Shown piece after piece: positions 22,301-35,800 of a stretch of 64,000 bases of DNA. Origin of the DNA: Paragonimus westermani (Eukaryota; Platyhelminthes; Trematoda; Plagiorchiida; Troglotrematidae); NCBI GenBank assembly GCA_008508345.1, contig QNGE01001014.1, positions 93,654 to 157,653 of the forward strand, in the 5' to 3' direction. The stretch's first letter is position 1. Each line of letters begins with the position of its first letter. A program made the position numbers and the translations under genes. The notes under the pieces are model-generated. The model searched no databases and was not told the origin of the DNA. It worked only from the letters and a program-made list of their open reading frames with translations.

Positions 22301-25300
22301 TTAGGGTTCCCCCATCCAAACGTGCACTTATAGTCACGTGTGTACACAGCTCATCAGACAGTAGCAGGTGGAATCGTCATCATATGTGTGCGCTTCAACT
22401 TTCGGGACATAACATGAGGGATGTAGTGGCGTGTTAATGTGTTGGATACCTCATGCACACAAATGTTGGTTCGTGTTTTTTTTGGGTGAATGCTGTTCCG
22501 CGACCATGTCATACACCCTAACTTGACACAACTGAGGGACAGACTTAGAAAAACAGTCACGTCATCTTTTGAATTGTGAATGTTTCGTGTTAGAAATGAA
22601 AAATACTTGCATGGTCTGGGGAAACTAGAAGAATATTGGGTAAAAGCACGCACGCGTGTAAAGTTCATTTTTAGACCAATTTGATACTTTCACTTTTGAC
22701 TGAGTAAATACGTGTGACTAAGGTGTGAAACATAGAACAGGGTTAGTGGAGTAGTACTTCAACTAGTCACCAAATTACATATTTAGGTGCTGACATGGAT
22801 AGCCCTTGCATATGAACTACAACAAGACCGTGGTTGTAGTTTACTGTAATCAGCAAATTTGGACCAGTTTAATGCGATCACTCAAAAGCCGATGTAGTTC
22901 CGCGTTTATAAATAGGAATGCAATCGTGTCCAATGTGTTGTAAACAATGCAGTGATCAGCCTGGGATAATGGACCCAATTCAACCACCAACAAATGTTTG
23001 TTTATCATTCGTGTTGAGTTATTTCTTCTCAGGTAGTATCCAGTACAGAATGATCGAACCATATATTTCCTTTAGCAAGTACTGCTATAAATTACACCGG
23101 ATATAATAAATATCCGACATTCGAAATTTGCCGGAAACACCCAACTAGTTTTTGTCAGTCAGCATCGGTAAATGACGCTCATGTGTGCTTCCATATAGAC
23201 TGCAGTTGCTGAAATCTGAAAACACTAACGAAGTTGCAGGTATTTTATGCTTTCACTACAAACTAAACCCAGTCGGATATTGAGTGTAGCTCTGAAGAGT
23301 ACTCAAAGGAACTGTGCGTAAACTCATTAAACCTCTGTGTCGAAGCTCTACAAATTTCTTGCAAGTGCTTCTGAGATTTGAAATGACCTGGAGACTTCAA
23401 TACCCGAAGTAAATTTCAAAACTACTGCCCCAACCTATTTATTGCTTCCAGACAGGAAGTTTTCTTTGTGCAAATTCACTTACAACCATTAAATCCTCGT
23501 GAGTAGTGTCTGACTTAAAGTAAAAACACACGTCGGGAATGTCAGAGTTTACTTTCTTAACTCATCTGTCTATTCTGTCAACTCCTTGTTTATGTACTGT
23601 GTAACCTGCTCACCACTTTCACATCCAAGTGTGTTGTTCTCATTCTTGCGTTTATGAGACATCGTTAGGTCCTAGTGATTTTCTTCTGGTAGAGCCCATC
23701 AACACAGAACACCAGCATTTGACTGCGAAGTTGAACATAAGACTCAGACTTTAACTATTGCCTCAGCGGGCCCACCCAAGACCTGAAGGGATCTATGTTC
23801 CTATACTTTCGTGTGCAAACCCATGTAAACAATGCAGGTGAAAATATCCTTGATAAAACGTATCACTGCTGGTTTACTAACTTTAACCCATATATCTAAT
23901 ATCATAAAGAAATTTGATTCCATCCAACGAACCCAGTAAAACGAATATGTTAACCAAATTAATAACTGGTGGGAGATAACTTGTGTTCTTTCTCTAGAAC
24001 TGGTCAAAAACACACATTTCTGTTCAGCCTTTAGCTCGTGATCGCCGTGATTTAATTCGTGGTCATCGTCTTTGAAGTACAGTTGCCACTTTTCTCACAG
24101 GGCTACTGCTTTTTCATTCCTATCTCTGACACTTTTCGGATGAATATACCTTTTAATGAGCAATCGCATTACCACGTACAGTGATTTACTGGAGCACATA
24201 GGCGGTGTAGTACTCACTAGCGCGTCTGTGTAGAACGAAAACATAACTTAGCTCCTTAAAACTCTGTAACACATTTCGGGTGTATTCACTGAAGATTTAC
24301 CTTTCAGAGTTCCAACTGTTCAGACAAACAGCTTACCGTTCTTTATCCGCCCTCCTCAGTTTTGGTCGGTGTCACCGTAATAAGAGAAGGTTATGCCAAC
24401 GGCTACTAGGTTGCCTTCTACCCCGGCTCAAAAAGATAGGTTTGTTGACCTAGCATTGAACCTACAGGTGCATTCATTTACGGGTCTAGGCTGGTCTGTC
24501 GGATTATGAGCGTTTAATGATGAATGTGGCCAATTCTTCTGTGGTTCACACATTTCAGACAATCAGTCCACAGCTCAATCAGAAAGCATTTCATACATGT
24601 GATATCTCGTTCCGTTTTGGCTCAGGCAAGCAAAACTGATGAAAACTGTAGGAAGTGATAGTCACCGAATGAGAACGGTAAGCGCGATTTCATTACTGAA
24701 GCCCACTGTTTAATAATTTTGATCACATAGAGAAATCTATCCATGCGTACAATACTAAAATAGAAAAACCTGCAGGAACAGCATACGGTTTACGCGGTGT
24801 ATGTTGTGCCTGCTAAACTTGCGGATTCAAGCTGCATCAGAAATCTCATGGCTAGATGTGGTTACCGACATATCACATTATTTCGTACGTAATTTGTTGA
24901 ATGTTCCAAACGATTGACCGTACTGTTGGGATTGCGCAAGCAGTTTGCGCCGGAATCCACTAACGTCAGTATTGGTGTTGTACACTTTGTTTGAAAGGGT
25001 CAATAGTGTAGAATGGCCCACTTATGAAAATTCGAATCTTCTGCTGTTGTCCTGTCAACAGCGAAAAACATGTATTCCTGTGAGACGCGTGCTTCAACGA
25101 AAGGGTTGTGCTATATACTGAAATTTTAGAGTATTTCAAGTGTGACGTATTCTGGTAAGTTTTGTATGCTCAACTCACGGGACTAGACTGTACTTATTTG
25201 GATGTGTTTAACTAAACAGACAATTTGCCAGCTGTTGGAATGTGACGGAAATTACACAGAATACACAAACTCTACTCTATAATGTATGCGAAATCTCAAG

Positions 25301-26597
25301 TTGACGCTAAAGTATTTTTGTAACACATTTCGTTTGATATTAGAGGCTCCATACATTCTGTCAGCATGCAAACTCATCCAGCAAATGGGTCTCGCGAAGT
25401 GTGATATCCCTGACATTTGCGATGTATCCCTCAAAGTTTACTCATATTTAATGAAGCTGACGTTTTTTGCATGCTGTACGGTGCTACTGCAGGAAATTAT
25501 GTTCCAAACTTGATTGACCACGTACAATCTTTTCGGACATTTTAGCAGGCTCTTCGTGAAATGTGTTTGAGTCCCATGCAATGTTACAGCCGTACATGTC
25601 TTACAACCAAGGAATTACATCCATCGAAAACAACACAATTTTGAACAACACCGTGGGAAAATCGATAAAATGTACGTTGAAATCTCTTTAGATTGCTCTC
25701 CTTTAGGATTGTTTTCCAGGTAACGATAACGTAAAGGATATGCAACATTTGAAGGGAACAATATGTAAAACGAGGTCTAAAGTCTTGTGTAAGGAGGCTT
25801 AGAAGATGTAACGCGACAACGTAACTGCTAGTCTGTCCAGTTACTTTCTGACCAAGCAAAAACAGACAGTCCTGCAATAGGAATGTCGCGAAACATTCTG
25901 AGTCAGTAGTAGAGCACCGCTCCAAATGTTAGTTGTAACCTGAAAAAAATGAAGTACTTCATTTTGTATAGGCAACTTTCTTGGAAATGCACTCCAGAAC
26001 ACCTTGCAGAAAGTTCGAGGAGACTTGTAAGATGCGGCTTCTACACAAAGAGATATATTTGTTTCAACATTTTGTTTTTGTATTACATACTTGTGCAATT
26101 CTCCAAGTGACCGAATTACATTTTAGCCAACTGTACACACCAATGTGCTTTAACACAAATCATTCTATTAACATTCTTGCCAGATTTCAAATAGTTCACA
26201 TAAAAACGAGAGAAAAACTGCATATATTTAAAACAAAGCGAAGTCTCAGTGCATGAAACACGAACGCTGTCAACCCATGCTTTACAGTTTTATTAGGCCA
26301 CATTTTTTAAGCTTTTTGGCGCGCACGAAATACGAAATGGGTGTTCAACTAATAACCTAATTTGTTCAATGTGATAAAATTGGTTTTACACTATTTATTG
26401 TTGTCGGTACTATACCAAACAGAGATTAATCTACAACTGCGTAATTTTTACAGCCATTTGCGCTCTACTGCTCGTAAATTAATATTAATCCGTTTGTCGA
26501 GTCAAAACGTTGCTTTTGTTGATTGAACTGATTAAAATGAAGTTCATCTTTTAAATTTTTAGTCGCATATGACCTTATCATAGTGAATATCTTCCAG
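19386..26597. other. No supported gene
   Basis: Mostly A+T-rich. The frames at 25286-25513 (+), 25981-26256 (+) and the overlapping 25584-25925 and 25841-26098 (both -) look mildly protein-like. They conflict with one another, and none has two good splice sites with a recognisable domain. The 104-codon frame at 22354-22668 (-) shows no motif. Confidence 0.4.
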
Positions 26598-26892
26598 TTT
26601 ATCAAGAGAGACTTCAATAAGCTAACAATCGTCTGCTCAGAAAGTCTGTTTATGGTATATGGTAGCAGAAATCACTGTTGTGTCATCCTTCAAGAACTTA
26701 AACTCATCGAAATCCAGTCGAAATTTCAATTTGTTTATCAGTTTGAATTCCGATTAACACCCGAACTACGATTACTGATCCAACGATGGAGTAGTCACTA
26801 TCTAGCTGAAACTCTTAGAACAACAGCGGACACATTCATGGCTTTCCAGAAGCTCATAATCTTGACGTATCCATTCAGTTTTTTCCTGCCAG
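26598..26892 (+). CDS. Candidate internal exon, unknown protein
   Basis: An acceptor (ATATCTTCCAG) is followed by 98 open codons and a good donor (CTGCCAG/GTGGGT). The exon would start in phase 0 and end in phase 1. The product is mixed hydrophobic and charged, with a stretch TPELRLLIQRWSSHY followed by LAETLRTTADTFMAFQKL that looks helical. No family is recognised. The polypyrimidine tract is short, and an open run of this length can occur by chance, so this is tentative. Confidence 0.3.
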
Positions 26893-29800
26893 GTGGGTAG
26901 TAGACATTCTTAAACTTACCAGAAACGAAATGTTAAAACACAGCCTCCGGGACACTTACGAACTCATACCAGTTCTGTAAGTAGCCGACATATCTAACAC
27001 AAAACTATGTTCCTCTGATATTCAGCCACTTGTCTCTGATTAAAATCGTTGCTTTTTAATATGATTGTATTTTGACTCATCCGTGTTCAACGTGTGTGGT
27101 GGCTCCAGTTCTTAAAGGTCTGACACTTTTGTTCTCAAGGAATTTCAAGTTTTACTGCAATATAGGTGATACAGACAAGTCGTCGTCATAACGGCTCCGA
27201 ATCTGACTATGAAGGGTGGTGGACAGCTCCGCCGCTCACCTAAACAGCAAGGTGAAATATTTTAAAAAAGTAAATGTTTGTAAATCGACGCAATAACAAC
27301 AAAAATTCCGTTAGACCAATTGCTAATGATGTTTTGATGGCGAAACTAATACAAGAAGCTTTAGACGCAATCGCTTAAGCAGTTCTTTACAGCAGCTACC
27401 TGGATGGTATGCTGATAATTGTGAAAGACCATAATCAGAATGAAAACCTTGTGGACGAGTATAAACCACTCCATGTTAACTCTCATTTCACATATGATTA
27501 TGAGAATACGAATTCAGTTACCTTTCTGGTTGAGTTAGTTGTCGGAAAAACTGATGGGGCAAGAAACTCCCACAGATCGGACAGTGTTTCACTTCCCACA
27601 GTTTCCAATGGATGCAACACACATGTTCTCTAGCTCAAGTACTGTTTTACAGAGCCAGGAAATATGCGAGTGCGGTCGATTAACTATCCTAACATTTTCA
27701 TCGAACAACACAACAACCTGTGTTCATAGTTAGGCCCAACTTAGAGGGCAGACGGAGACAGTGATCACTGGGCTACTCTACACAAGTCAGAACCTAATGA
27801 AAAAGTTGAACCGAAGTCTCCGCATGAGGTTCCATCAGATCTGACAAGTTGCACAGCTATATCTCATTGTGCGCACAAAAAGTATACCCCTACCACCATT
27901 CAAGAAGGCCGAGTCTGTTCTCTAGACCAGTCACAATATCTGCTTGTTCATCTGAAGCTGCGATGACCCAAACATTAGGAGAAACAACAAGTGGTCTGAC
28001 AAACGAACCAAGAGATGTCAACTGGTCAACAGCAACCAACCGATCAACCGAATCTCCTCCCTTATGAATTGTTAGACTTTTATTTCAAGCTGAAGCCACA
28101 ACCAGAATAGTTTTATCGTCCCGTGTGGTCACAATGTGCAGTCGCATAAAAGTGCTCAAGTTTACTTAAGACTTGTTATTCACATACCGATAACCTCCGC
28201 TCTGTTTTCAAAATGATAACAGTTGCATTACGTCTGCCTTGGTTTTCCCACTAAATTCAATATAGCTGTAGAAACTCACGGACAATTATTCAGTTGTTTT
28301 TCAGTTAAGCGGTTATTTACTTCAGTTTTGTGTTGCACGTTTGGGATTGAGAAGGATATAAGAAATGAATTCATCTTACGGATTTCATGTTCTCTCTGCT
28401 CTACTCAACTTGTGGTCACATGCATCAATGTGTTGTAAATTGTCATTTTCATTGATCAGTTAAAATAAAATTGATGGGAAAAGAGTAAATACGTGATGAT
28501 TCTCAGAATAGACTCCTTCAATTTACTCATACATATATATGTATCGTTAGGTAGATTTTTCACATTATTTTGAACTCATAGCTGGGAAGAGTGATACGAC
28601 GAGCACAAAAGCGAATAATTCTAAGGTGACCGCAGTATGAGGGCCAATTATTTGTGGCTACACGAACGGGAACCGTGGCACCCAGCGTTCTATACCTCAC
28701 TAAATATCAAGTCAAATTTCTTGCTATTTCCAAATGATCTGAACACAGTTTATGAACTTGGTCGTTCATAGTGTTTTCGTAGTGTGTCTCGCAACTGGCT
28801 CTGCCCCGTTATATTCGCCAGGTTCTTAGAAACTGCAGATCATTCGTTTTGCCATTCCAACCATTTTGGACTGTGTTGCTTGATAAAAACAGTGAGATAT
28901 CGGATGATCTTTGATATGTCGCTTAAATTTTGTTCAATTTTGGTATGCGCACAATTAGAGGGATGTCAAAAAATACAGTCCGTTGCTTCTCACTTATCAT
29001 ACCTCATAGTGATGGTGAAACAAACTATCATGTTAAGTTTGGTACCATTTGCTGATAGTCTGCGATTTTGAGTCCTACCCGTATAGCAAGCGACCCAATC
29101 GGTGTATATGTTACCTTGTCCCATCCCGTAAGAAATGTGCATGCACGTTTGCCCGGACAGTTATTAGGTTGCCGTGAACTCACTGATTAATACAATCGGA
29201 TCGGAATTAAAAGTTGCGGTCCTGTGACTAACGAATTTGTCCAAGTGAACTGGTCAAATTTGAGCAAGTTTTCAAAGTAAATCTGTCCTACCAGAACCTG
29301 TATATCCCAAAGTGAGTCACACAATGACATGAACAGGTGATGAAATTTGACAGTGATCAGAGGAGGCACAGAGGGGATCTCCAAGTTCTGGAGTAAGATT
29401 AGCTTAAACTGTTTCATAGTGAATTTCAACAAGAGATTGCTAAACAGGTATCACTTTGACAACCTAGTCCATTGCAAAAACTCTAAAAACTATGCAATCC
29501 TGAGTTTAACTTTTACACTGAGCCTGTTCAATGAAGAGGCGCTGATGTTTCAATCAGAATGTTGCGGTTTTGCTGTGGTTAGGCTGCCTAGGAGACTATG
29601 AAGTGAAAATGTTTAGAAACCACTCTTTTAAAAGAAACAATAACAAGCAACGATCCGAATCAACCTTTTGTTTTCCGTAAAACATAATTACAGTATTGAA
29701 CCAAACCGGAGACTTCATACGTCAATTGTAGCACATAACTACATGGCTTAATAAAAGGATACGACGGAAGTGGGCAAGTCCAAAGAACTCTGCTCAGAAA

Positions 29801-30296
29801 CTGTAAGTTAAGAGAAGAGTTAACATCAGCAACCAGTTTAGTGCACAGACAACAATGTTTGCTAGCTGTGTTACAACAGTAATTCGTATTTAAACACGCT
29901 TTATGTAAGTTTTCATCTTTGGTTTTCTATACCAATGTTTTTTGTTTATTCAGTTCTTCACTGCAACCAATTAGAGTCTTGGATCCTCCAACTAGAGCCT
30001 GTCAAAAAATTACTGTATAATCGACGACCTTTTTAGGCAAATGTTTTGCATATCTACTCATCAAGATAATCATGACAATCTTTGCAAAATCATTTGCCTA
30101 AATTTAATTCGGCCGTTAATTTTCACAAAAACAACTGTGATGTGGGCACAAAGTAAATAATTTCTGTCTATAATCCTGTGAATTCTACCAAACAAAATGC
30201 CAAAATCTGCATTCACGTATAAGTTTATATTACTGATGAAAGAACAGTATTGTCACAGGTAATAGAGCTCTACATATAGAAATTGATCATTTTAAG
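26893..30296. other. No supported gene
   Basis: Ser/Thr-rich short frames at 27409-27633, 27539-27733 and 27849-28067 (+) lie in three different phases. They might be remains of one coding region, but no splice sites join them well. The rest shows no recognisable structure. Confidence 0.4.
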
Positions 30297-30420
30297 GTTT
30301 GTTATTGCTATCATATTTGTGTCGCTGTCTGGGCTGCTGCTGGAAATATCAACGAAACTATCGATTGAAGCAATTGGTGCTTACCTTGCCCCTGTTTTCG
30401 GATTTTGTTCTATCTTTCCC
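30297..30420 (+). CDS. Candidate exon for a membrane segment
   Basis: The right edge is a near-consensus donor (CCC/GTAAGTAATT); the left edge is a weaker acceptor (CATTTTAAG). The exon starts in phase 2 and ends in phase 0. It encodes a strongly hydrophobic stretch (FVIAIIFVSLSGLLLEI), then a polar turn, then IGAYLAPVFGFCSIF. This would fit one or two membrane-spanning helices. No family is recognised and no neighbouring exon was identified. Confidence 0.3.
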
Positions 30421-32610
30421 GTAAGTAATTATTCACAAGCAATGTCACCGAGTGTTAGGTATACATAACGCGAAGTTAGCGGCAAGCTGATCGTTTATGT
30501 CAATGGTGGTGGGGTTTGCTCGACTTGCCACCAACCTCACAGAAACGGGCGTATTACTCCCATGCGCACGCTTGCTTGAGTAATCCATATGCGGTCAATC
30601 TGGACTTCATAGAACTCAACCTGTCCAGTTGTTGTAGAAGATGTTTGTAACCTGCTTTTTTTGGTCAATGTGTCCCTCAGGTGTGTGGCTTCGATTTGTC
30701 TGTTCATTCAAACTGCATTGGATCGTGAACAAAACTGCATATGGAAGGGTAAAGTATGAATTGTGTGATGTGGCTACGTAATATCCGTATAGATCACACA
30801 GACTTCACAGTTTGACTAAGATGAAATTCAGATTAGCGAGGTAAGAAGCTACTGATTGACAGAATGTCCTGCAGACTGATTAGCAACCAACAAAAGATAC
30901 CTAATTGTACAGAGAGTTGATGACCGAAAACGACAAGGTTTGATTGCAACGTTTGACGTCAACGATTTCACGACATTGGTGATGGACCAAAGAAACGAAT
31001 TAAAAGTACCTTGTGATAATATGCTTTGCACATCGAGCAATCAAAGCAGTGAGTGACAGCTCGAAAGTAGTTACTCATTACCCATAAATGTACCCGTCTA
31101 ATATTGCATACAGGATAACTCAGTAATGCCTAACGTGGATGACCCAATGAGCTCAATTTTAAATCCAGATCACGAATGTCATGTTTTGTACTGGTGAGTA
31201 TTAACGTGAATGAAACACCAATGTTGTCTATTTTCTCAAACAGCTGGATGAACAAAGTTTTCTGTTTACATGCCGATGATATTTGAATTACCGAAAGTCG
31301 TGTGACTGCAGCATATCAACAGGGATATTGCATTAATTAACAAAACTACTACCGTTTTGAATGCAGTCCTTGCGATTTGGGCGAATCCCTGTTAGCTTGT
31401 GTACGCGGGAAAATTCAGTAAGTATGAACTTCACCTTTGCTAACATCCACAAAATAGGCACATCCACCTTTATATCGGGGGTTCAGTCTACGCCTTCTTG
31501 CCTTGTAATAACGCAATGATCCTACATTGTAGAATTGACCAAGTCAAATCACTAAAAATATTTGGCCATCACAAGTGACCATACTGAATAGTCGTGAATA
31601 CATTCGTCATTGCTTGTGGGTAATGAGTAAGCCAACAAGAATAATGTGATTTTCATTCTTCCATCCTGCGCACTCCGTCCAAGAACTGATGGCTAATCAC
31701 GAAGAGGTAAAAAACGATTAAATCGTAAATAGTTTGAAATCAACTGAGGAATGGGCAACACAGTCGACTCGCAGACGTGTGTTTAAAGTATGTAATTCAG
31801 TTGAGCGAAGCGCGACTTCCATAAAAGTAGTCTTTTGGAAAGGCTTACCGTAAAATACCGCAACTTTGTTTGAGGGTAAGTCAAAATCCTCGAGGCAAGT
31901 GCTTCTTGGTGGCTTCTTCAAATGTGCAATCACTGTGAAGCTCTAAAGCTCTCGCTTACTAGCGCGTCAAGTTTTATTGAGTGTTGACTGAAATGAAACG
32001 AGTAATCAAGCTATTGATGGTTGTCTGGCAATGAGGTGAACATTGTCCAACCAACTATTGATGGGCGTGTTTACACTTATTAGTAGTTAACGTCATAGTG
32101 TTTTACCAATGTAGACTACTTCTGAATAATTTATAACAATCACTGTACTACTTTCACCCTTGGATAATTGCTTTGAAGTCACCTGAGAATTGAGCTATCA
32201 TTCTCGAAATTAACATGGTGCGGTTCAAATGTCAGTCATGCGTGAAACGATGTATTCTCTGTGATATCAGATTGACAGTCAAGAGTGAAGGTTCAGGTTA
32301 TTTTCATTTCCTCTTACAACAGTCCGTCTCATGCACTGCGGGTTTTTTTTCCATGCGTAGCCAGAGAGCTCAGAACTCAGACGTTTTGTGTGATCATTTC
32401 TCATTGCTCCTTCGTTAAAGATGAAACATTGAGTATTTCACACAATACCAATAGAATGGATTGAGTAAAAAATCAAACGGAGAGGGAGACGATAAACCCT
32501 TGGATTCTTGCGATTCGGTGACTTTCATTAAATAGTTTCTGTATACTCAGTGCTGGCTTGAGGAGGATGCTTGCGACGACTTTGGCGATACGTGGGAGGC
32601 ACAGGTTACT
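30421..32610. other. No supported gene
   Basis: A G+C-richer patch at about 30480-30760 may be an old repeat, but it matches nothing else in the window by eye. Short - strand frames at 30849-31040 and 31718-31933 have no motif. Confidence 0.45.
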
Positions 32611-32717
32611 ACGTCACTAGTGCATATTCTTGCCACAACCGGGATTTGAACTCCAGTCACGCTTTCCGGAGGCAACCGTTTTGATCACTGCGCCAATAAC
32701 CTCACATTAGGCACGAC
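32611..32717 (-). mobile_element. tRNA-derived SINE, head half (S2)
   Basis: Read on the - strand it carries an RNA polymerase III type promoter. The A box TGGCGCAGTGA (32685-32695) matches 10 of 11 positions of TRGYNNANNGG. The B box AGTTCAAATCC (32642-32652) matches 10 of 11 positions of GGTTCRANNCC. Spacing is as in tRNA genes. The family body begins (GCAAGAATATGCACTAGTGACG) and then stops, so the copy is 3'-truncated. The 5' flank CTAATGTGAG is shared with the copy at 38.2 kb. Confidence 0.85.
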
Positions 32718-32723
32718 CGTCAA

Positions 32724-32872
32724 ACGTATGCACTAATGACGAGTTCCAATGAGAGCGAAACTCGAATCTAGTGCTTCTTTTTGAATGAATGAATGAATAA
32801 ATGAATGAATGAATGAATGAATGAATGAATGAATGCAAAGGCTGCGGTCAAATGTGAGTGATGTTCAACTTG
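32724..32872 (+). mobile_element. tRNA-derived SINE, body and tail (S3)
   Basis: This copy lacks the tRNA head. It begins at GTATGCACTAATGACGAG, continues through CCAATGAGAGCGAAACTCGA and TCTAGTGCTTCTTTT, then a (TGAA)n tract, then the 3' part GGTCAAATGTGAGTGATG followed by TTCAACTTGAAA. Together with the opposite-facing head at 32611-32717 it forms a head-to-head inverted pair only a few bases apart. Confidence 0.85.
32782..32834 (+). repeat. (TGAA)n microsatellite inside the SINE
   Basis: About 13 TGAA units with one change (AATAAA). The related copy at 8.3 kb has a single TGAATG at the matching place, which suggests local expansion of that motif within the SINE body rather than a terminal tail. 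Confidence 0.95.
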
Positions 32873-35800
32873 AAAGTAATACATTTGTTGACTCCAGAAC
32901 ATTTATATGACATCGGCACTCATGAAATTCTGATGTGCAATCACCGGTGAACTTTGCTCGGCTGTTAGCAAAACATATGGAAGTTGAAGCAGTGCAATTT
33001 GAACGTACTAAGAGAGACATGTACATAAGTTTGAATTGTTGACAACTGTTTGACGAACTGTAAAACATTTCAGGCACTCGGAACTTGTTAGTGTTACATT
33101 CCACTGTGTAGTCAGCTTTTATATTTCATCCAATGAATGGAAACAAAAATGACCCGATAGAAAAAACGTTCGAATAGAGAACGACTTGAACTCCGAAGGA
33201 ATTCAGAAGCGTCGGGTTCAAACTCTGCAACGACGATTTCTGTGGTGAATGTAGAGAATGCATGGGTTACTCACTTTTGGTTAGCCGATGCTGTTAATTG
33301 CTAACATGAGAGACCACGTAATCTCTAATTTGGGGGGAAATAGCATTAATGCCATTAAGTTCCAATGCAACTGTGGGTCTTCTCAAAACGACCAAAGCCA
33401 CAACAGGATCGCAAGGAGAAGAATATAGGTTTGACAGCACCGTTTACCGAAAGAATCATATGTGAAAGTAGGAACCAAGACTCCGACTTCGGTTATGGAG
33501 AAATGTAACGTTGAAGTGGAAGAATATTCGCATACGTCCGAAAGAAAGCTGGGACAGGATAATTATTATACTCTGTGTCCTTAATATACCTTAACTCGAA
33601 TGTACTAGGGACTGGTGGAACTTCTTGGGGCCCAACTCTGTAAGTGGTATATGATGGATTTTATCGGTCCACAGTGACGCCTGCTTGCAAGTTATTTGGC
33701 AGCATTTCTACAGTCATTTTCAGAAACAACATCAGGAGCTTTTTTGAATTCAATGTCACAATTAACGCGGAATCTGTCAAACTTAGTGACTTCGTCTTTA
33801 GTCCTGATAGCATCGGTATTTATTGAGACACTCAGATTAACAACGCTAGGAACGGCTGGAAACTGTCTATTAGTTGAAACCTGTCTGGATGAGAGAAAAG
33901 TATTAATTATCAATCAAACAGTGACTAAGATGTATATGCGTATGAACCTGAACTATTCCACTACAATTCGAACATCTATTTTCACATAATGATATAGCCG
34001 TAGAAGCTTCACTATCCGTACCGGAAGTCTTACACAAGTTTTTGTGTCTTTTTATTCAAACACCAATTTCTTTGTTACATGTAAAAGTTAGCTGTGGTTA
34101 CATAGTTCAATCTACTGGGTACATTCTGGTATTTAAAATTACTTTTCGTTCTTAAGCCAATGTGGTAAATGATATTCTCGATCACAAAGTTTTCTACTTC
34201 AAACTAGTCTATGCTGCCAAATGTAACACAACATTTCAACAAACCCCACATTTACTGCGAGAATTAGACGCCAGAAGATTAACGAAGTGAGGAATTCAAC
34301 AGTGGAAAATTGCTCTCTTATAAAGTTTTACGAGACAGTCACAAGAAGTAGGTAACCTTTCACCAACTTTATAATGAGTGTCGAGTATCACAACCAATAT
34401 GAACTGATGAATACCGTGAATATCATAACAATTTTTTAACAAGACGGCTTTACACACTACCCTAATTCACTTTTCAAAAACACTAATCTTTTCAGACCAC
34501 TACTGCTTACATGTGTGTTGTTAATTGCGGCGTCAGTGCACAGGTTTACATTAAACCAACCTTAGAAATTATACCACTATAGATAGCCATCAAAGACAAT
34601 GTGTGACACCTACTCAGAATCAAAGGTCCCATCCAGGGATGTTTCAAACTTCGGCAGTTTAAATGATTTGACGAAATTCAAAAGTGATTAGACGGAGGTT
34701 TAGGACTTTACAGTGACATTTGTTGGTTGTATGCATTGAAGTTACGTAGGCCAAGTTTGTCGTAAACGATTTTGAGACATGCGGCCCATGGCGGACCGTT
34801 TGATTCAAAAAAACTAATGTATGCTAATCGTTGGATAGGCCAAATTACATAAGTCAGGAAATTGCGGATGAAAACTGAAATTATGTTTTTTGTGTATTCA
34901 AAGTAGTTAACTTCCTGACAATTCCGATTGGCTGTTTGATTCGTATGTTGTCGCCTTAATTTACCATCGCCAGTGATTTAGCTGTGGTACTGACAGGTTC
35001 TTTTGCATGCGTGATCTGAGACGTTCAGATTAATGGAGGAATTGCAGTCTTGTTTGTCAGAGCCTATCCTAGGTTTACAGCTGGTTCACACAGTCTGAAG
35101 AAGCATCTGGTTTGGCGGGGAAATTCAACCACAAATCCAACCAAGGATTGCTAATAAGCGTGACCTGAAGTTACCAACTACCCAAGAATTTCAAGTGTGG
35201 CTTTCGAAAGTTGTTCATTGGAATGACACTATCGTAAGAGTTACGTCGAAACTTAATCTATGTTTACCTACAGTAGGCTTGAATTGATTGTGATTTTAAT
35301 GGCGACCTTTGTACCTTAATTACTTGAAAACACGGCAGACTTCTTTAATGATTTCCTGATTATTCTGACGGAAACTTGCGTAATTCATAAATAATTTGTA
35401 TCACAAGGTTTCGTAACTAAATACAGTCTTTCTTCACTTCAGATTCTGTTTCGAAAAATTTTCTAGCTAAAATCGTCAGAGTTAAATTGTTGCTTCTCTA
35501 CATCAATTTTTCATATCCTCATATCCGTTTAAGTTGTCCCAAGGGTTTTCTGAATTTACTTTCTACTCACAGAATGTGTTAATCCAAGTCAGCCACATCA
35601 GTTGTTTGAGGTAGGCCATAGAATCGAAAACACTATGCTGATATTCCAACACTGTCTCACAACAGACGCCAAGTGGCCACTAAGTTAGTTATGTCAGCTG
35701 ATCTTCATTGTCTATCAATGAGGACCGGGTGCGGTTATCAAAGTATGGGTATGTGGGATATGCACAAGTCACCTCTTACAACCCAGTTTTCTCCTGCATC

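Noticed and set aside
22354..22668. 104-codon - strand frame
   Set aside because: No motif, no start context and no splice sites; within chance length.
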